DNA of 49,347 bases from Clostridia bacterium (GCA_017473605.1 JAFUKM010000003.1:1-49347), one strand, 5' to 3'. Positions 25,273-34,003 are shown, counted from the first letter of the stretch. Numbers and translations: made by a program. The notes: generated by a model from the sequence alone, not told the origin.

Positions 25273-25698
25273 TTAATTATTAGGTACTCTTACATAAACA
25301 GAGAAAGATTGTTCATCTTCATAGAAAAAGACTTCCAGATAGTAATCCTCTTCGTTATATTCCATATAATACAAGTCGGGACTTGTTGCGGATTGTATAT
25401 ACCCGTCGAAGCCATAAGGACGACAACTATCTACATAAGAACGAAAATCACTTTCATCGGCATTTTCCACTTCTAACGATACCCACTCGTTATCTGCGTG
25501 GCGGATATCGTAATCCATTTTTGGTTCGGGGATAATATCACCGAGAAGTTTTGTGGAAGAACTATTTGAGTTGCTCGTTGAATTAGATGAAGAACCGTTA
25601 GAATTATTCTTCGTGCTATCGTCGCAAGCCATAAGACTTAAAGGTATGCAGCAAAAAGATAATAAAGCCATAAGTTTAGTTGCTAATCGTTTTTTCAT
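25273..25698 (-). CDS. Small lipoprotein with Ser/Asn-rich linker
   Basis: Predicted lipoprotein of 141 residues, function unknown. The signal peptide ends in the lipobox LMAC (Cys25). A low-complexity linker of Ser and Asn spans roughly residues 31-49, followed by an acidic, tyrosine-rich globular part of about 90 residues ending in alternating Tyr/Phe strands. The ribosome-binding site AAGGAG fixes the start. The only visible promoter is 250 bases upstream, beyond a long structured leader that ends in a terminator, so expression is probably controlled by attenuation. Confidence 0.8.
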   Translation of the reverse strand: MKKRLATKLMALLSFCCIPLSLMACDDSTKNNSNGSSSNSTSNSNSSSTKLLGDIIPEPKMDYDIRHADNEWVSLEVENADESDFRSYVDSCRPYGFDGYIQSATSPDLYYMEYNEEDYYLEVFFYEDEQSFSVYVRVPNN

Positions 25699-25722
25699 AA
25701 AAATCTCCTTGTTTTATTAAAT

Positions 25723-25940
25723 AAAAAAGTGCGCCAACCGAAGTCAACGCACCGAAAAATGCGAAACTCCAAGTTGTCGCCAAACGAACTTTATCGCAAG
25801 TATAAGCATAGTCATACTATCGAACGGGAGTCGCACTTTTACCAAATGGATTCTGTTCGATTAGTATGATAAAATAGGGGCAAAGTATCCCATAAAAAAG
25901 AAACTACGCCTAATTTGCGATAATATTAAGTTCGTTTGGC
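25723..25940 (-). promoter_or_regulatory. Long structured leader with terminator, possible new riboswitch or ncRNA
   Basis: From the predicted start at 25940 the RNA opens with GCCAAACGAACTT, which pairs perfectly over 13 bp with 25791-25779; TATCGCAA/TTGCGATA (25922-25915 with 25799-25792) extends the stem. Inside are GCGTAG/CTATGC and a two-part hairpin TCATACT..ATCGAAC/GTTCGAT..AGTATGA. A second hairpin (25780-25761) and a UUCG-looped terminator (about 25750-25729, then T6) follow. AAAAGTGCG at 25840-25832 can instead pair with the terminator 3' arm. I recognise no known class; a 6S-like RNA is an alternative. Confidence 0.6.
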
Positions 25941-25946
25941 ATAATT

Positions 25947-25975
25947 AGTATAGCATATATATAATTTTTTATCAA
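25947..25975 (-). promoter_or_regulatory. Promoter of the structured leader
   Basis: On the minus strand, TTGATA (25975-25970), 17 bases, TATACT (25952-25947). The transcript would start on the first G of the closing stem, as is usual for stable structured RNAs. Confidence 0.78.
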
Positions 25976-26005
25976 GTAGTTTTTATTATAAAAAGATATA
26001 AATTT

Positions 26006-26083
26006 TGCCAAAACTTTTTCCAAAGGAAAAAACTTCACTTGATTTATCAAACTTCGCTTTTGCCCCAAGGCAAAAACTTCACT
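26006..26083 (+). repeat. Family-2 AACTTCACT hairpin array 2
   Basis: Palindromes TTTTTCC/GGAAAAA, TTGAT/ATCAA and TTTTGCC/GGCAAAA are separated by AACTTCACT (26031-26039), the variant AACTTCGCT (26050-26058) and AACTTCACT (26075-26083). It lies just beyond the mnmG terminator. Confidence 0.78.
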
Positions 26084-26112
26084 AAAAAAAGGACGGTTGA
26101 CCGTCCTTTTTT
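26084..26112 (-). terminator. Terminator of mnmG
   Basis: AAAAAAAGGACGG (26084-26096) with CCGTCCTTTTTT (26101-26112), immediately past the mnmG stop codon; A and T tracts make it work in both directions. Confidence 0.88.
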
Positions 26113-26113
26113 C

Positions 26114-27985
26114 TTATCTTGTCGCCAGCCAAACCATCAACACGGATACGTCCGCTGGGTTTACGCCCGATATACGGCCTGCTTGTCCCAAATTCATAGG
26201 GCGCACGCGGTTGAGCTTTTCTCTCGCTTCCAATCGAAGCCCTGTAATGCTGTCGTAATCGATATCTTCGGGCAAAGCCTTGTCTTCCAGCTTTTTCGCC
26301 CGTTCAATCATTTCCAAGCCCTGCTTTAAGTATCCTTCATAACGCACGGTAATTTCCGCCGTTTCAATCACGTCTTTGCTGTATTCGTGGAACACGTTAA
26401 AATGCGCCATAATATCCTTTAAGGGGATAGAGCGTTTCAGCATATCGGCATACGACACGCCGCCGCTCGGCTTATCGTAACCGTAGTTTTGGAGAAACGG
26501 GGCGACGTCCTTTAACGGCAATCTCGTCCGCATTTTTTCAAGCAATTCTTCGTATTTTTTCTTGCGACTTTGGTATCTTGCAAGCCGTTCTTCCGTTACC
26601 AAACCGCAAGCGTAGCCCTTTTCCGTCAAACGGAAATCAGCGTTGTCTTGGCGCAAACAAATGCGGTGTTCGGCGCGAGAGGTCATCATACGGTACGGCT
26701 CGTCCGTGCCCTTGGTAACCAAATCGTCGATGAGTACCCCGATATACGCTTCGTCCCTGCGTAAAATAAAGGGGGAAAGTCCACGGAGCTTTAACGAAGC
26801 GTTCAAACCTGCCATAAGTCCTTGCGCCGCCGCTTCTTCGTAACCCGAAGTGCCGTTGATTTGCCCTGCGGTGTATACGCCTTCCACTTTTTTAAATTCG
26901 AGCGAAGGCAATACGTCGAGCGTATCGATACAGTCGTATTCGATAGCGTAGCCGTAGCGCATAATATCGGCTTTTTCCAAGCCTGCCACGGAGGAATACA
27001 TCAAACGCTGTACGTCGTGGGGCATAGAGGTGGACATACCCTGTACGTACACTTCCAAAGTGTCCGCGCCTTCCGGTTCCAGGAAAATCTGATGCCGTTC
27101 TTTGTCCTTGAAACGGACGACTTTCGTTTCGATAGACGGGCAATACCTAGGTCCTGCCGATTGAATAACGCCGTTGTACAAAGGGGAGCGGTCTAAATTT
27201 TCCATAATCACGCCGTGCGTGGTCAAATTGGTATAGGTAAGATAGCAAGGCATCTTGTTTTCGGGGGGAGCGTCGTGCATAAACGAGAAGGGGTAAATAT
27301 CCGTATCCCCGTTTTGAATTTCGCACTTGGAATAATCAATCGTCCGTCCGTCCAATCTCGCAGGCGTACCCGTTTTGAAACGGCGCACGTTAAAGCCGAG
27401 TTTTATAAGACTTTCCGTTAAATGATTGGCAGGCGCAAACCCGTTCGGACCCGATTTTTGTACCACGTTGCCCGTAATGGTTTCGCCGTTTAAATACACG
27501 CCCGTGCAAAGGATAACCGCCTTGCAGGAAATTACGCCGCCGTAGGTTGTTTTCACGCCTGCGCATTTACCGTTTTCCACAAGAATTTCCGCCGCTTCCG
27601 CTTGAATAATGCGTAAATTTTCCGTATTTTCGAGCACCCGTTTCATTTCACGGTGGTAGGCGTTTTTATCCGATTGCGCACGCAAGCTTTGCACCGCCGC
27701 GCCTTTGCCCACGTTGAGCATACGGATTTGTAGCGCCGTTTTATCGGCGACGATACCCATTTCTCCGCCGAGCGCGTCGATTTCACGTACCAAATGCCCC
27801 TTTGCCGTGCCGCCTATAGACGGATTGCAGGGAAGAAACGCGATACTGTCGAGATTGAGCGTCAAAAGGGCGGTTTTGATTCCCGTGCGAGCCAAAGCAA
27901 GCGCAGCCTCACACCCTGCGTGTCCTGCGCCTACGACCACCGCGTCCGCGGCATATTCCAAAAACGTAGTATCTACTTTTTCCAT
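26114..27985 (-). CDS. mnmG: tRNA wobble-uridine modification enzyme MnmG (GidA)
   Basis: FAD enzyme that, with MnmE, adds carboxymethylaminomethyl to U34 of several tRNAs. The 623-residue protein begins with the dinucleotide-binding VVVGAGHAGCEAALALARTG and contains the family motifs NPSIGGTAKGHLVREIDALGG and QINGTSGYEEAAAQGLMAG. The reading frame extends two codons upstream to a TTG, but the ATG at 27985 is preferred; no clear ribosome-binding site is seen for either. mnmE, its usual neighbour, is not in the window; dnaA lies immediately upstream on the same strand. Confidence 0.96.
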   Translation of the reverse strand: MEKVDTTFLEYAADAVVVGAGHAGCEAALALARTGIKTALLTLNLDSIAFLPCNPSIGGTAKGHLVREIDALGGEMGIVADKTALQIRMLNVGKGAAVQSLRAQSDKNAYHREMKRVLENTENLRIIQAEAAEILVENGKCAGVKTTYGGVISCKAVILCTGVYLNGETITGNVVQKSGPNGFAPANHLTESLIKLGFNVRRFKTGTPARLDGRTIDYSKCEIQNGDTDIYPFSFMHDAPPENKMPCYLTYTNLTTHGVIMENLDRSPLYNGVIQSAGPRYCPSIETKVVRFKDKERHQIFLEPEGADTLEVYVQGMSTSMPHDVQRLMYSSVAGLEKADIMRYGYAIEYDCIDTLDVLPSLEFKKVEGVYTAGQINGTSGYEEAAAQGLMAGLNASLKLRGLSPFILRRDEAYIGVLIDDLVTKGTDEPYRMMTSRAEHRICLRQDNADFRLTEKGYACGLVTEERLARYQSRKKKYEELLEKMRTRLPLKDVAPFLQNYGYDKPSGGVSYADMLKRSIPLKDIMAHFNVFHEYSKDVIETAEITVRYEGYLKQGLEMIERAKKLEDKALPEDIDYDSITGLRLEAREKLNRVRPMNLGQAGRISGVNPADVSVLMVWLATR

Positions 27986-28011
27986 AATCAATAATAATTA
28001 GATATAAAGAG

Positions 28012-28123
28012 AGTGAAGTTACGCCTACGGCGTAGTGAAATTTTTTGCGTAGACGCAAAAAATTTGTGGCTGTTTAAATATTAGCAATTACTTTTTGTCC
28101 GTAATACAGACAAAAACTTCACT
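28012..28123. repeat. Family-2 array 3 with opposing ends
   Basis: Opens with the reverse linker AGTGAAGTT (28012-28020), then TACGCC/GGCGTA and TTTTTTGCGT/ACGCAAAAAA, the reverse leader GTTGTGGCT-like ATTTGTGGCTG, and ends with TTTTTGTC..GACAAAAA and the forward linker AACTTCACT (28115-28123). So a reverse array and a one-unit forward array face each other between mnmG and dnaA. No DnaA boxes were seen here. Confidence 0.72.
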
Positions 28124-28125
28124 GA

Positions 28126-28146
28126 TAAAAATAGCGGCTCGCCGCT
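28126..28146 (-). terminator. Terminator of dnaA
   Basis: On the minus strand AGCGGC-GA-GCCGCT is followed by ATTTTT. The hairpin touches the dnaA stop codon. Confidence 0.75.
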
Positions 28147-29489
28147 TACTTTTTCAATACGATATTTTTAATATCGTCGATTTCCTTGGCAATGCGTTCG
28201 TTGAGCTTTTCCAGCTTTTCCATTTTATCCCGCGCATACATAATCGTGGTATGGTCGCGTCCGCCGAGCGTTTTGCCGATAAAATCCAACGGCAGGGAAA
28301 GCATATCGCACATAAGATAAGCGCAAATTTGTCTTGCTTTCGCAAGGTCTGCTTTCTTGCCTTTGCCGAGCAAGTCTTCTCTCGATTGTTTGAAATACGA
28401 ACAAACGGCGGAGATGATTTTTTCGGGTGTAACGTCTTCCTGCTCGGACGGCTCGTTCACCGATTCGTTGAGCGCCTGTTTGGCGAGTTCGAGAGAGATA
28501 GGCTCTTCGTGCAACTTGCTTGCGAAGATAACCTTGGTCAATCTACCTTCCAGCGTTCTTACGTCGTGCCCGGAATTTTGTGCCAAAAATTCAAGTACGT
28601 CGTCGGGCATCACGCACCGTCTGTCGAGCGCCTTTCTTTGCAAAATGGCGATTTTCGTTTCAATGGACGGCGGTTGAATATCGGCAATCATACCCCCTTC
28701 GAAACGGGTACGGAGTCTGTCTTCCAGCGTCGCGATTTCCTTCGGCGGTCTGTCCGAGGTTAAAACGATTTGCTTGTTTTGCGCTGTGAGTTCGTTGAAG
28801 ATGTTAAACAACTCTTCTTGGAGCTGCATTTTACCTTTGAGCTGTTGAATATCGTCAATCATCAATACGTCCACGTTGCGATAGTGGATACGGAACTTGT
28901 TGCCTGCCTTTTGCGTAATGGACGCAACGAATTCGTTTAAGAAATTATCGCAAGTGGTATACAGCACCCGTTTTTCGGGCGCGTTTCGCGCGATATGGTT
29001 GGCGATAGCGTGCATAAGGTGGGTTTTTCCTAAACCCGATTCCCCGTAGATAAACAGCGGATTAAACGCCGAACCGGGTTCTTCCGCTACCGCTTTTGCC
29101 GCGGCGTAAACAAACTTGTTGGTAGGTCCTACGACGAAGGAATCGAAGGTAAAATCCTTGCGGATAGGGGAAGCTTGGAAATTATCGAGCGCGTCGCCTT
29201 CTTCTTCCAAGGTGAACGCGTCGCTCCCTTCCACGTACAAACGGAAATCGTTTAACCCAATATCGCACTTTACGATAGCGTCGCGAAGCTTATCGCCGAT
29301 TTTATTGGTCGTCAACGCTTCGGCGTTGGATTCGGAAGAAACCTGCAACACGATTTTACGGTTGCGGATATCGATAGGCTCGATACCGCGGTTTTCGAAA
29401 AAGTGCGTGAAAGAAATAGGCGAAATCGTCTTTTGCGCCTGTTCGAGAATTTGTTTCCATAAAGTTTGTAAATGCGTATTGTCGGACAT
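28146..29489 (-). CDS. dnaA: Chromosomal replication initiator DnaA
   Basis: AAA+ initiator of 447 residues that binds DnaA boxes and opens oriC. Domain I covers about residues 1-80, a short linker follows, then domain III with Walker A GESGLGKT (about 147), Walker B VLMIDDIQQL, and domain IV with the DNA-binding signature GGRDHTTIMYARDKM near residue 425. The ribosome-binding site is a run of nine G residues. dnaN, which normally follows, is absent; recF diverges from the upstream side. Neither intergenic flank shows a DnaA-box cluster, so this locus may not be the origin. Confidence 0.97.
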   Translation of the reverse strand: MSDNTHLQTLWKQILEQAQKTISPISFTHFFENRGIEPIDIRNRKIVLQVSSESNAEALTTNKIGDKLRDAIVKCDIGLNDFRLYVEGSDAFTLEEEGDALDNFQASPIRKDFTFDSFVVGPTNKFVYAAAKAVAEEPGSAFNPLFIYGESGLGKTHLMHAIANHIARNAPEKRVLYTTCDNFLNEFVASITQKAGNKFRIHYRNVDVLMIDDIQQLKGKMQLQEELFNIFNELTAQNKQIVLTSDRPPKEIATLEDRLRTRFEGGMIADIQPPSIETKIAILQRKALDRRCVMPDDVLEFLAQNSGHDVRTLEGRLTKVIFASKLHEEPISLELAKQALNESVNEPSEQEDVTPEKIISAVCSYFKQSREDLLGKGKKADLAKARQICAYLMCDMLSLPLDFIGKTLGGRDHTTIMYARDKMEKLEKLNERIAKEIDDIKNIVLKK

Positions 29490-29497
29490 AACTGTAA

Positions 29498-29506
29498 CCC
29501 CCCCCC
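29498..29506 (-). promoter_or_regulatory. Homopolymeric G9 ribosome-binding site of dnaA
   Basis: The mRNA reads AAGGGGGGGGG, 8 bases, ATG. The Shine-Dalgarno is thus part of a nine-base mononucleotide run, the longest G/C run I noticed in the window and prone to length change by slippage. Confidence 0.7.
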
Positions 29507-29546
29507 TTGGCGAAATTTTGTCTTTTCGCCGTCGTATGCTTGTCTT

Positions 29547-29574
29547 TTGAGAAATTATTTGATATAATTATAAT
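29547..29574 (+). promoter_or_regulatory. Promoter of recF
   Basis: TTGAGA (29547-29552), 16 bases, TATAAT (29569-29574). The transcript would start near 29581, which excludes the in-frame ATG at 29580 and supports the ATG at 29622. The same AT-rich block may hold the opposing dnaA promoter, for which no good -35 is visible. Confidence 0.6.
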
Positions 29575-29621
29575 ACAAAATGCGCGGAAAAGAAAGCGAT
29601 TTTGACGGTTTTTTTACGATT

Positions 29622-30707
29622 ATGCAAATAAAAAAATTATTCCTTCAAAATTTCAGAAACTACGAATCGGAAAATTTCGAGTTTTCCGAAGGACTTAACG
29701 TCCTTTTCGGCAAAAACGCGCAGGGGAAAACCAACTGCGCGGAAGCCGTTTTTTATCTTTGCACGGGTACTTCGCTCCGTATCCGCCACGATAAACAGCT
29801 CGTCAAAATCGGCGAACAGAGCGCGAAAATCACGGCGGAAGCGGAGAATCGCTACGGCAAAGTGCTTATCGAAGCGGAAATCTCGGAAAACAAGCGTGAA
29901 ATCCGCGTAAACGGCGGTAAAATCTCCAAAAACGCCGATTTGCTCGGTCATATCAACAGCGTGTTTTTCTCGCCCGGAGAGCTGCGTTTAATCCAAGACG
30001 GACCGGACGAAAGACGTCGGTTTATGAACGTTTCGATATCGCAAAATTCCGCGCCTTATTACACGGCGTTGCTTCGGTATAATAAAATACTCGACCAACG
30101 CAACGCGCTTTTGAAAAATCCCGATTATACGCTCGTTTTGGACACTCTTCCCGTGTGGGACGAACAGCTTTGCAAATACGCGGCGACGGTGGTAAAAAAA
30201 CGGGTGGAATTTTTGGATAAACTCGCTCCGTATGCCAAGGAAATGCACGCGTATTTAACGGACAACGCAGAGGAACTTGTCCTGCGCCCCGAACGCAAGT
30301 ACGAAGGCGAAGAAGGAGAGATAGCGCAAACGCTTGCGCGCCGACTCGCCAATAATTACGAAAAGGATATGCGGCTTGGGTTCACGACGGTAGGTCCGCA
30401 CAGGGACGATATCGACGTGTTGATAAACGGAATCGACGCAAAATCCTACGCTTCGCAGGGTCAACAACGTACGGCGGCACTGTCGTTAAAGCTTGCGGAA
30501 GTGCAAATTTTTAAAGAAATTTCGGGCGAGTACCCCGTTTTGATTTTGGACGACGTCATGAGCGAGCTCGACTTACCCCGTCGTAAAAAATTACTTCAAC
30601 GCGTACACGGTATGCAGACTTTGCTTACCTGTACCCACGCCGAACGGGTTTTGTACGGCGCGGATTGCCGCAAAATCCGCATTGAAAACGGAAAGATTAA
30701 AAGATAA
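29622..30707 (+). CDS. recF: Recombination mediator RecF
   Basis: SMC-like ATPase of 361 residues that helps load RecA at single-strand gaps. Starts MQIKKLFLQNFRNYE as other RecF proteins do, with Walker A GKNAQGKT, signature YASQGQQRTAALSLKLAE and Walker B ILDDVMSELD. An upstream ATG at 29580 adds 14 atypical residues and lies at the transcript start, so it is rejected. The ribosome-binding site is poor. It is divergent from dnaA rather than downstream of dnaN. Confidence 0.93.
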   Translation: MQIKKLFLQNFRNYESENFEFSEGLNVLFGKNAQGKTNCAEAVFYLCTGTSLRIRHDKQLVKIGEQSAKITAEAENRYGKVLIEAEISENKREIRVNGGKISKNADLLGHINSVFFSPGELRLIQDGPDERRRFMNVSISQNSAPYYTALLRYNKILDQRNALLKNPDYTLVLDTLPVWDEQLCKYAATVVKKRVEFLDKLAPYAKEMHAYLTDNAEELVLRPERKYEGEEGEIAQTLARRLANNYEKDMRLGFTTVGPHRDDIDVLINGIDAKSYASQGQQRTAALSLKLAEVQIFKEISGEYPVLILDDVMSELDLPRRKKLLQRVHGMQTLLTCTHAERVLYGADCRKIRIENGKIKR

Positions 30708-30711
30708 ACGA

Positions 30712-30788
30712 GCGAAGCTACTGTACTACGCCATAGGCGTAAATGCACTTGCGTAAGCGAACTTTACTTAATACGGTGCTTCACTTTA
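30712..30788 (+). repeat. Family-2 array 4, decayed
   Basis: Contains the intact palindrome TACGCC-ATA-GGCGTA (about 30728-30742) and a TTGCG-TAAG-CGAA hairpin, but the linkers are degraded (TGCACTTGC, AACTTTACT, GCTTCACTT). It ends about 10 bases before the next start codon. Confidence 0.55.
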
Positions 30789-30797
30789 ATAAGAACT

Positions 30798-31625
30798 ATG
30801 AAAGCAGACTTACATTTACACAGTATTTATTCCGACGGCAAGTACACCCCCGACAAAATTTGCGCGATAGCAAAGACAAGGGGACTTTCCTTGCTTTCGA
30901 TAACCGACCACGACACGCTTATGGGTTTAGACGATAAACGCGCGGCGGCAAAGCGCCACGGCTTGTCTTATTTGTCGGGTTGGGAAATATCCGCGTACGA
31001 TAAAGAAGAAAAAATCCATATGCTCGGCTACGGCTGTACGATGGGCGAAGCGTACGAATCCTTCACCCAAAAGCGTAGAGCGGCGTCCTTTGCAAGAGTG
31101 GAAGACAGCGTAAAAAAATGCAACGCTATCGGTATTCCCTTGACGGTGGAAGAAGTACTTGCTATGCGTTTACACGACGACGTTCCCGCCCATACGATGC
31201 ACGTGGCGAGAGCGTTGCAAAAATACGTGTCGGGTACGGACGGTGAAATTTACGAAAAATATTTATCAAGGGGAAAGGTCGCCAATTCCAATATCGGCAG
31301 ACCTACGCCGCGGGAAGCGATAGAGATTATCCACGCGCTCGGCGGCGTGGCGGTGCTCGCCCATCCGGGACGGATTCCCTTTGATTGGACGGAAAAAGAA
31401 AAGCTCGTATCCAAATTGAAAGATACGGGTTTAGACGGAATAGAAGCCTTTTACACGACGCATACTGAAAGGGAAACGGCGTATTTCCAAACGCTTGCCA
31501 AACGCTACGGGTTGTTTGTTACGGGCGGTTCGGATACGCACGTGGAAGATAGTACGCACGCTATCGGCACGCCCGATTATTATGCGCAAAGCGAAAAATT
31601 GCTCGCCTTTATCCAAGCGCCTTAA
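30798..31625 (+). CDS. PHP-domain phosphoesterase
   Basis: Metal-dependent phosphoesterase of 275 residues in the PHP superfamily, closest in layout to the YciV/RNase AM group, which acts on short 5'-phosphorylated RNA or 3',5'-bisphosphonucleotides. Metal-ligand motifs are clear: DLHLHSIYSDG at the N-terminus, SITDHDT, GWEISAY, VLAHPGRIP and GGSDTHVED. The ribosome-binding site is weak, and the start immediately follows a decayed hairpin array. The exact substrate is not decided by the sequence. Confidence 0.88.
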   Translation: MKADLHLHSIYSDGKYTPDKICAIAKTRGLSLLSITDHDTLMGLDDKRAAAKRHGLSYLSGWEISAYDKEEKIHMLGYGCTMGEAYESFTQKRRAASFARVEDSVKKCNAIGIPLTVEEVLAMRLHDDVPAHTMHVARALQKYVSGTDGEIYEKYLSRGKVANSNIGRPTPREAIEIIHALGGVAVLAHPGRIPFDWTEKEKLVSKLKDTGLDGIEAFYTTHTERETAYFQTLAKRYGLFVTGGSDTHVEDSTHAIGTPDYYAQSEKLLAFIQAP

Positions 31626-31671
31626 ACCGTATTGCGCCCCAAATTTACGCGGTACATATAGGGGGTAACGT

Positions 31672-32478
31672 ATGCGAATATCATGCCGTAAACGCCACGT
31701 TCGGACGCTAACGCTCCTGACGGGCGTTTTTTTTATTTTCACGGTCTTGCGTCTTCCGTCCGCACCCGTCCGCGCGCAACAACTGATGTCGGAGTGGAAA
31801 CGGCTTGCTTCATACACCACGTATTATAGCGCAGAGGATAAGGATAGGAGTGAAAATATCCATATAGCCGCGTCGCTTATCGACGATATCGTCTTGCAGG
31901 CGTACGGGGAATTTTCCTTCAATCAAACGGTGGGCAGGCGAACGGCGGACGCAGGTTTTAAGCAGGCGAAAATCATCGTAAAAGGGGAATACGTTTTGGG
32001 TGTGGGCGGCGGCGTTTGCCAAGTGAGCACCACGCTGTATAACGCGGCGCTTTTGACGGGGCTTACGGTAACGGAATTTCATCCCCACTCGTTACGCGTC
32101 GGATACGTACCGCCGTCAAGGGACGCGATGGTATCTACGCAGAGCGATTTGAAACTGTACAATCCGTACGATTACCCCGTACGGCTTCGCGCCAAGACGT
32201 TCGACGGGGGGATACGGATAAGCTTTTACGGCGAGAAAGGGATAGACAGGTACGATATCGTATCGGTAACCTTGGGGGAAATCCCACCGCCGCCGCCCGT
32301 CGTAAAAGAGGGAGACCAAGAAGAAATTTTGCGCGCGCCGAAGAACGGCACGAAGAGCGAAGCGTATTTGGAACGGTATCAAGGCGATAGCTTGGTATCC
32401 CGAAAACGGCTGCGCACGGACGAATATTTGCCCACGCAGGGAATACTCGTCAAAAAAATCGAAAATCCGAGCGATTAA
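31672..32478 (+). CDS. VanW-family exported protein
   Basis: Protein of 268 residues with an N-terminal signal or anchor helix (TLTLLTGVFFIFTVLRLPSA) and the VanW domain: FSFNQTVGRRTADAGFKQAKI, GVGGGVCQVSTTLYNAALLTGL and EFHPHSLRVGYVP. VanW proteins occur in vancomycin-resistance clusters and widely in Clostridia; the biochemical role is unknown, and there are no other van genes here. A C-terminal segment beginning GEIPPPPPVVKEGDQEE looks like a flexible, proline-rich linker plus a short tail. The ribosome-binding site is AGGGGG. Confidence 0.88.
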   Translation: MRISCRKRHVRTLTLLTGVFFIFTVLRLPSAPVRAQQLMSEWKRLASYTTYYSAEDKDRSENIHIAASLIDDIVLQAYGEFSFNQTVGRRTADAGFKQAKIIVKGEYVLGVGGGVCQVSTTLYNAALLTGLTVTEFHPHSLRVGYVPPSRDAMVSTQSDLKLYNPYDYPVRLRAKTFDGGIRISFYGEKGIDRYDIVSVTLGEIPPPPPVVKEGDQEEILRAPKNGTKSEAYLERYQGDSLVSRKRLRTDEYLPTQGILVKKIENPSD

Positions 32479-32503
32479 CTTACGTTAAACTTCGTTCAAA
32501 CGT

Positions 32504-32532
32504 TTGTCTTTTCTTTCAGAAAATGTTATAAT
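32504..32532 (+). promoter_or_regulatory. Promoter of asnS
   Basis: TTGTCT (32504-32509), 17 bases, TATAAT (32527-32532). It lies inside an upstream in-frame extension of asnS and so decides the start codon. Confidence 0.8.
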
Positions 32533-32605
32533 GGAAGAGTATAAAATCGGGGAAAGCGTATTTTTCAAAAGGAAACTCTTTTCCCATTGCAAAAGGTGGC
32601 TTATT

Positions 32606-33997
32606 ATGGAAAGATTGCAACTGAAAGAACTGAACAAATCCCTAACCGCGTACGCTGACAAGGAAGTAACGGTAGCGGGTTGGGCGAGAACGATTCGCGA
32701 TTCCAAGGCGTTCGGGTTTATCGAACTCAACGACGGTAGCTGCTTTAAGAGCACGCAAATCGTATTCGAAAGAGCGAATATAGCCAACTATGACGAAATT
32801 GCGCATACGAACGTCGGCGCGTCGCTTGTCGTTAAAGGCGTAGTGGTGCTTACGCCCGAAAATAAACAGCCGTACGAAATCAAAGCGACGGAAATCCGCG
32901 TGGAAGGGGAATCGACGCCCGATTACCCCTTGCAAAAGAAACGCCACTCCGTCGAATTTTTGCGTGAAATCGCATACCTTCGTCCAAGAACCAACTTGTT
33001 TGGCGCGGCGTTCAGAATCCGTAGCGAAGCGGCGATTGCAATTCATAAATTTTTCAACGAGAGGGGTTTCGTGTACGTGCATACCCCGATTATCACGGGC
33101 AGCGATTGCGAAGGCGCAGGCGCAATGTTTCAGGTAACGACGTTGGATATGAACGCGGAGAAAAAGGCGGGCGAGCCCGATTATAAAGACGACTTCTTCG
33201 GCAAGAAAGCGGCGCTTACCGTTTCGGGACAGCTCAATGCGGAAACGTACGCGATGGCTTTCGGCAACGTGTATACGTTCGGACCTACTTTCCGCGCGGA
33301 ACACTCGAACACGGCGCGTCACGCGGCGGAATTTTGGATGATAGAGCCGGAAATGGCGTTTTGCGATTTGGCAGGGGATATGGACGTAGCGGAAGCGATG
33401 GTAAAATACGTCATCAATTACGTAATGGACACTTGCGCGGACGAGCTGAATTTCTTGAACCAATTTGTGGATAAAGGACTTTTGGAGCGTTTGAAGAACG
33501 TATCGGAAAACGCGTTCGTGCGTTTGACGTATACGGAAGCGATTGAAATTTTGAAAAAGCACGCGGACAAGTTCGACGATAAGAATATCTTTTGGGGTAA
33601 GGATTTGCAAAGCGAGCACGAACGTTTCTTGACGGAATCGGTATTCCAAAAACCCGTATTCTTGACCGACTATCCGAAAGAAATCAAGGCGTTCTATATG
33701 AAACAAAACCCCGACGGAAAGACGGTGGCGGCGGTAGATATGCTCGTGCCGGGAATTGGGGAACTTATCGGCGGTTCGCAAAGAGAAGACGACTACGACA
33801 AACTCGTGGCGCGTATTCAAGAATTGGGTATGGACCCTGCCGATTATTGGTGGTATTTGGATTTGAGAAAATACGGCGGTACGACGCACGCAGGCTTTGG
33901 CTTGGGCTTTGAACGTATGGTAATGTATTTAACGGGTATTTCAAATATCCGCGACGTAGTGCCTTATCCCAGAACGTTCGGCGATTTGAAATACTAA
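32606..33997 (+). CDS. asnS: Asparaginyl-tRNA synthetase
   Basis: Class IIb synthetase of 463 residues that charges tRNA-Asn. The N-terminal OB fold recognises the anticodon ([24 protein letters not shown]); the catalytic core has [27 protein letters not shown] (motif 1 region), [25 protein letters not shown] (motif 2) and [15 protein letters not shown] (motif 3). The ATG at 32606 has AAAAGGTGG upstream and begins the conserved MERLQLKEL sequence; the longer frame from 32504 overlaps the promoter. Its presence means Asn-tRNA can be made directly. Confidence 0.95.
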   Translation: MERLQLKELNKSLTAYADKEVTVAGWARTIRDSKAFGFIELNDGSCFKSTQIVFERANIANYDEIAHTNVGASLVVKGVVVLTPENKQPYEIKATEIRVEGESTPDYPLQKKRHSVEFLREIAYLRPRTNLFGAAFRIRSEAAIAIHKFFNERGFVYVHTPIITGSDCEGAGAMFQVTTLDMNAEKKAGEPDYKDDFFGKKAALTVSGQLNAETYAMAFGNVYTFGPTFRAEHSNTARHAAEFWMIEPEMAFCDLAGDMDVAEAMVKYVINYVMDTCADELNFLNQFVDKGLLERLKNVSENAFVRLTYTEAIEILKKHADKFDDKNIFWGKDLQSEHERFLTESVFQKPVFLTDYPKEIKAFYMKQNPDGKTVAAVDMLVPGIGELIGGSQREDDYDKLVARIQELGMDPADYWWYLDLRKYGGTTHAGFGLGFERMVMYLTGISNIRDVVPYPRTFGDLKY

Positions 33998-34003
33998 AAT
34001 CAG

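Noticed and set aside
27992-28145. oriC in the mnmG-dnaA gap
   Set aside because: No DnaA-box cluster or AT-rich unwinding repeat set; the gap is occupied by a family-2 array and a terminator.
29580-29621. Upstream ATG for recF
   Set aside because: It coincides with the predicted transcript start and adds residues absent from RecF proteins; the ATG at 29622 gives the canonical N-terminus.
31672-32478. Vancomycin-resistance determinant
   Set aside because: A lone VanW-family protein without vanHAX, vanRS or vanY is common in Clostridia and does not imply resistance.
32642-33889. Minus-strand open frame of 415 codons
   Set aside because: It lies entirely opposite asnS, whose motifs are intact; long antisense frames are common in this GC range.
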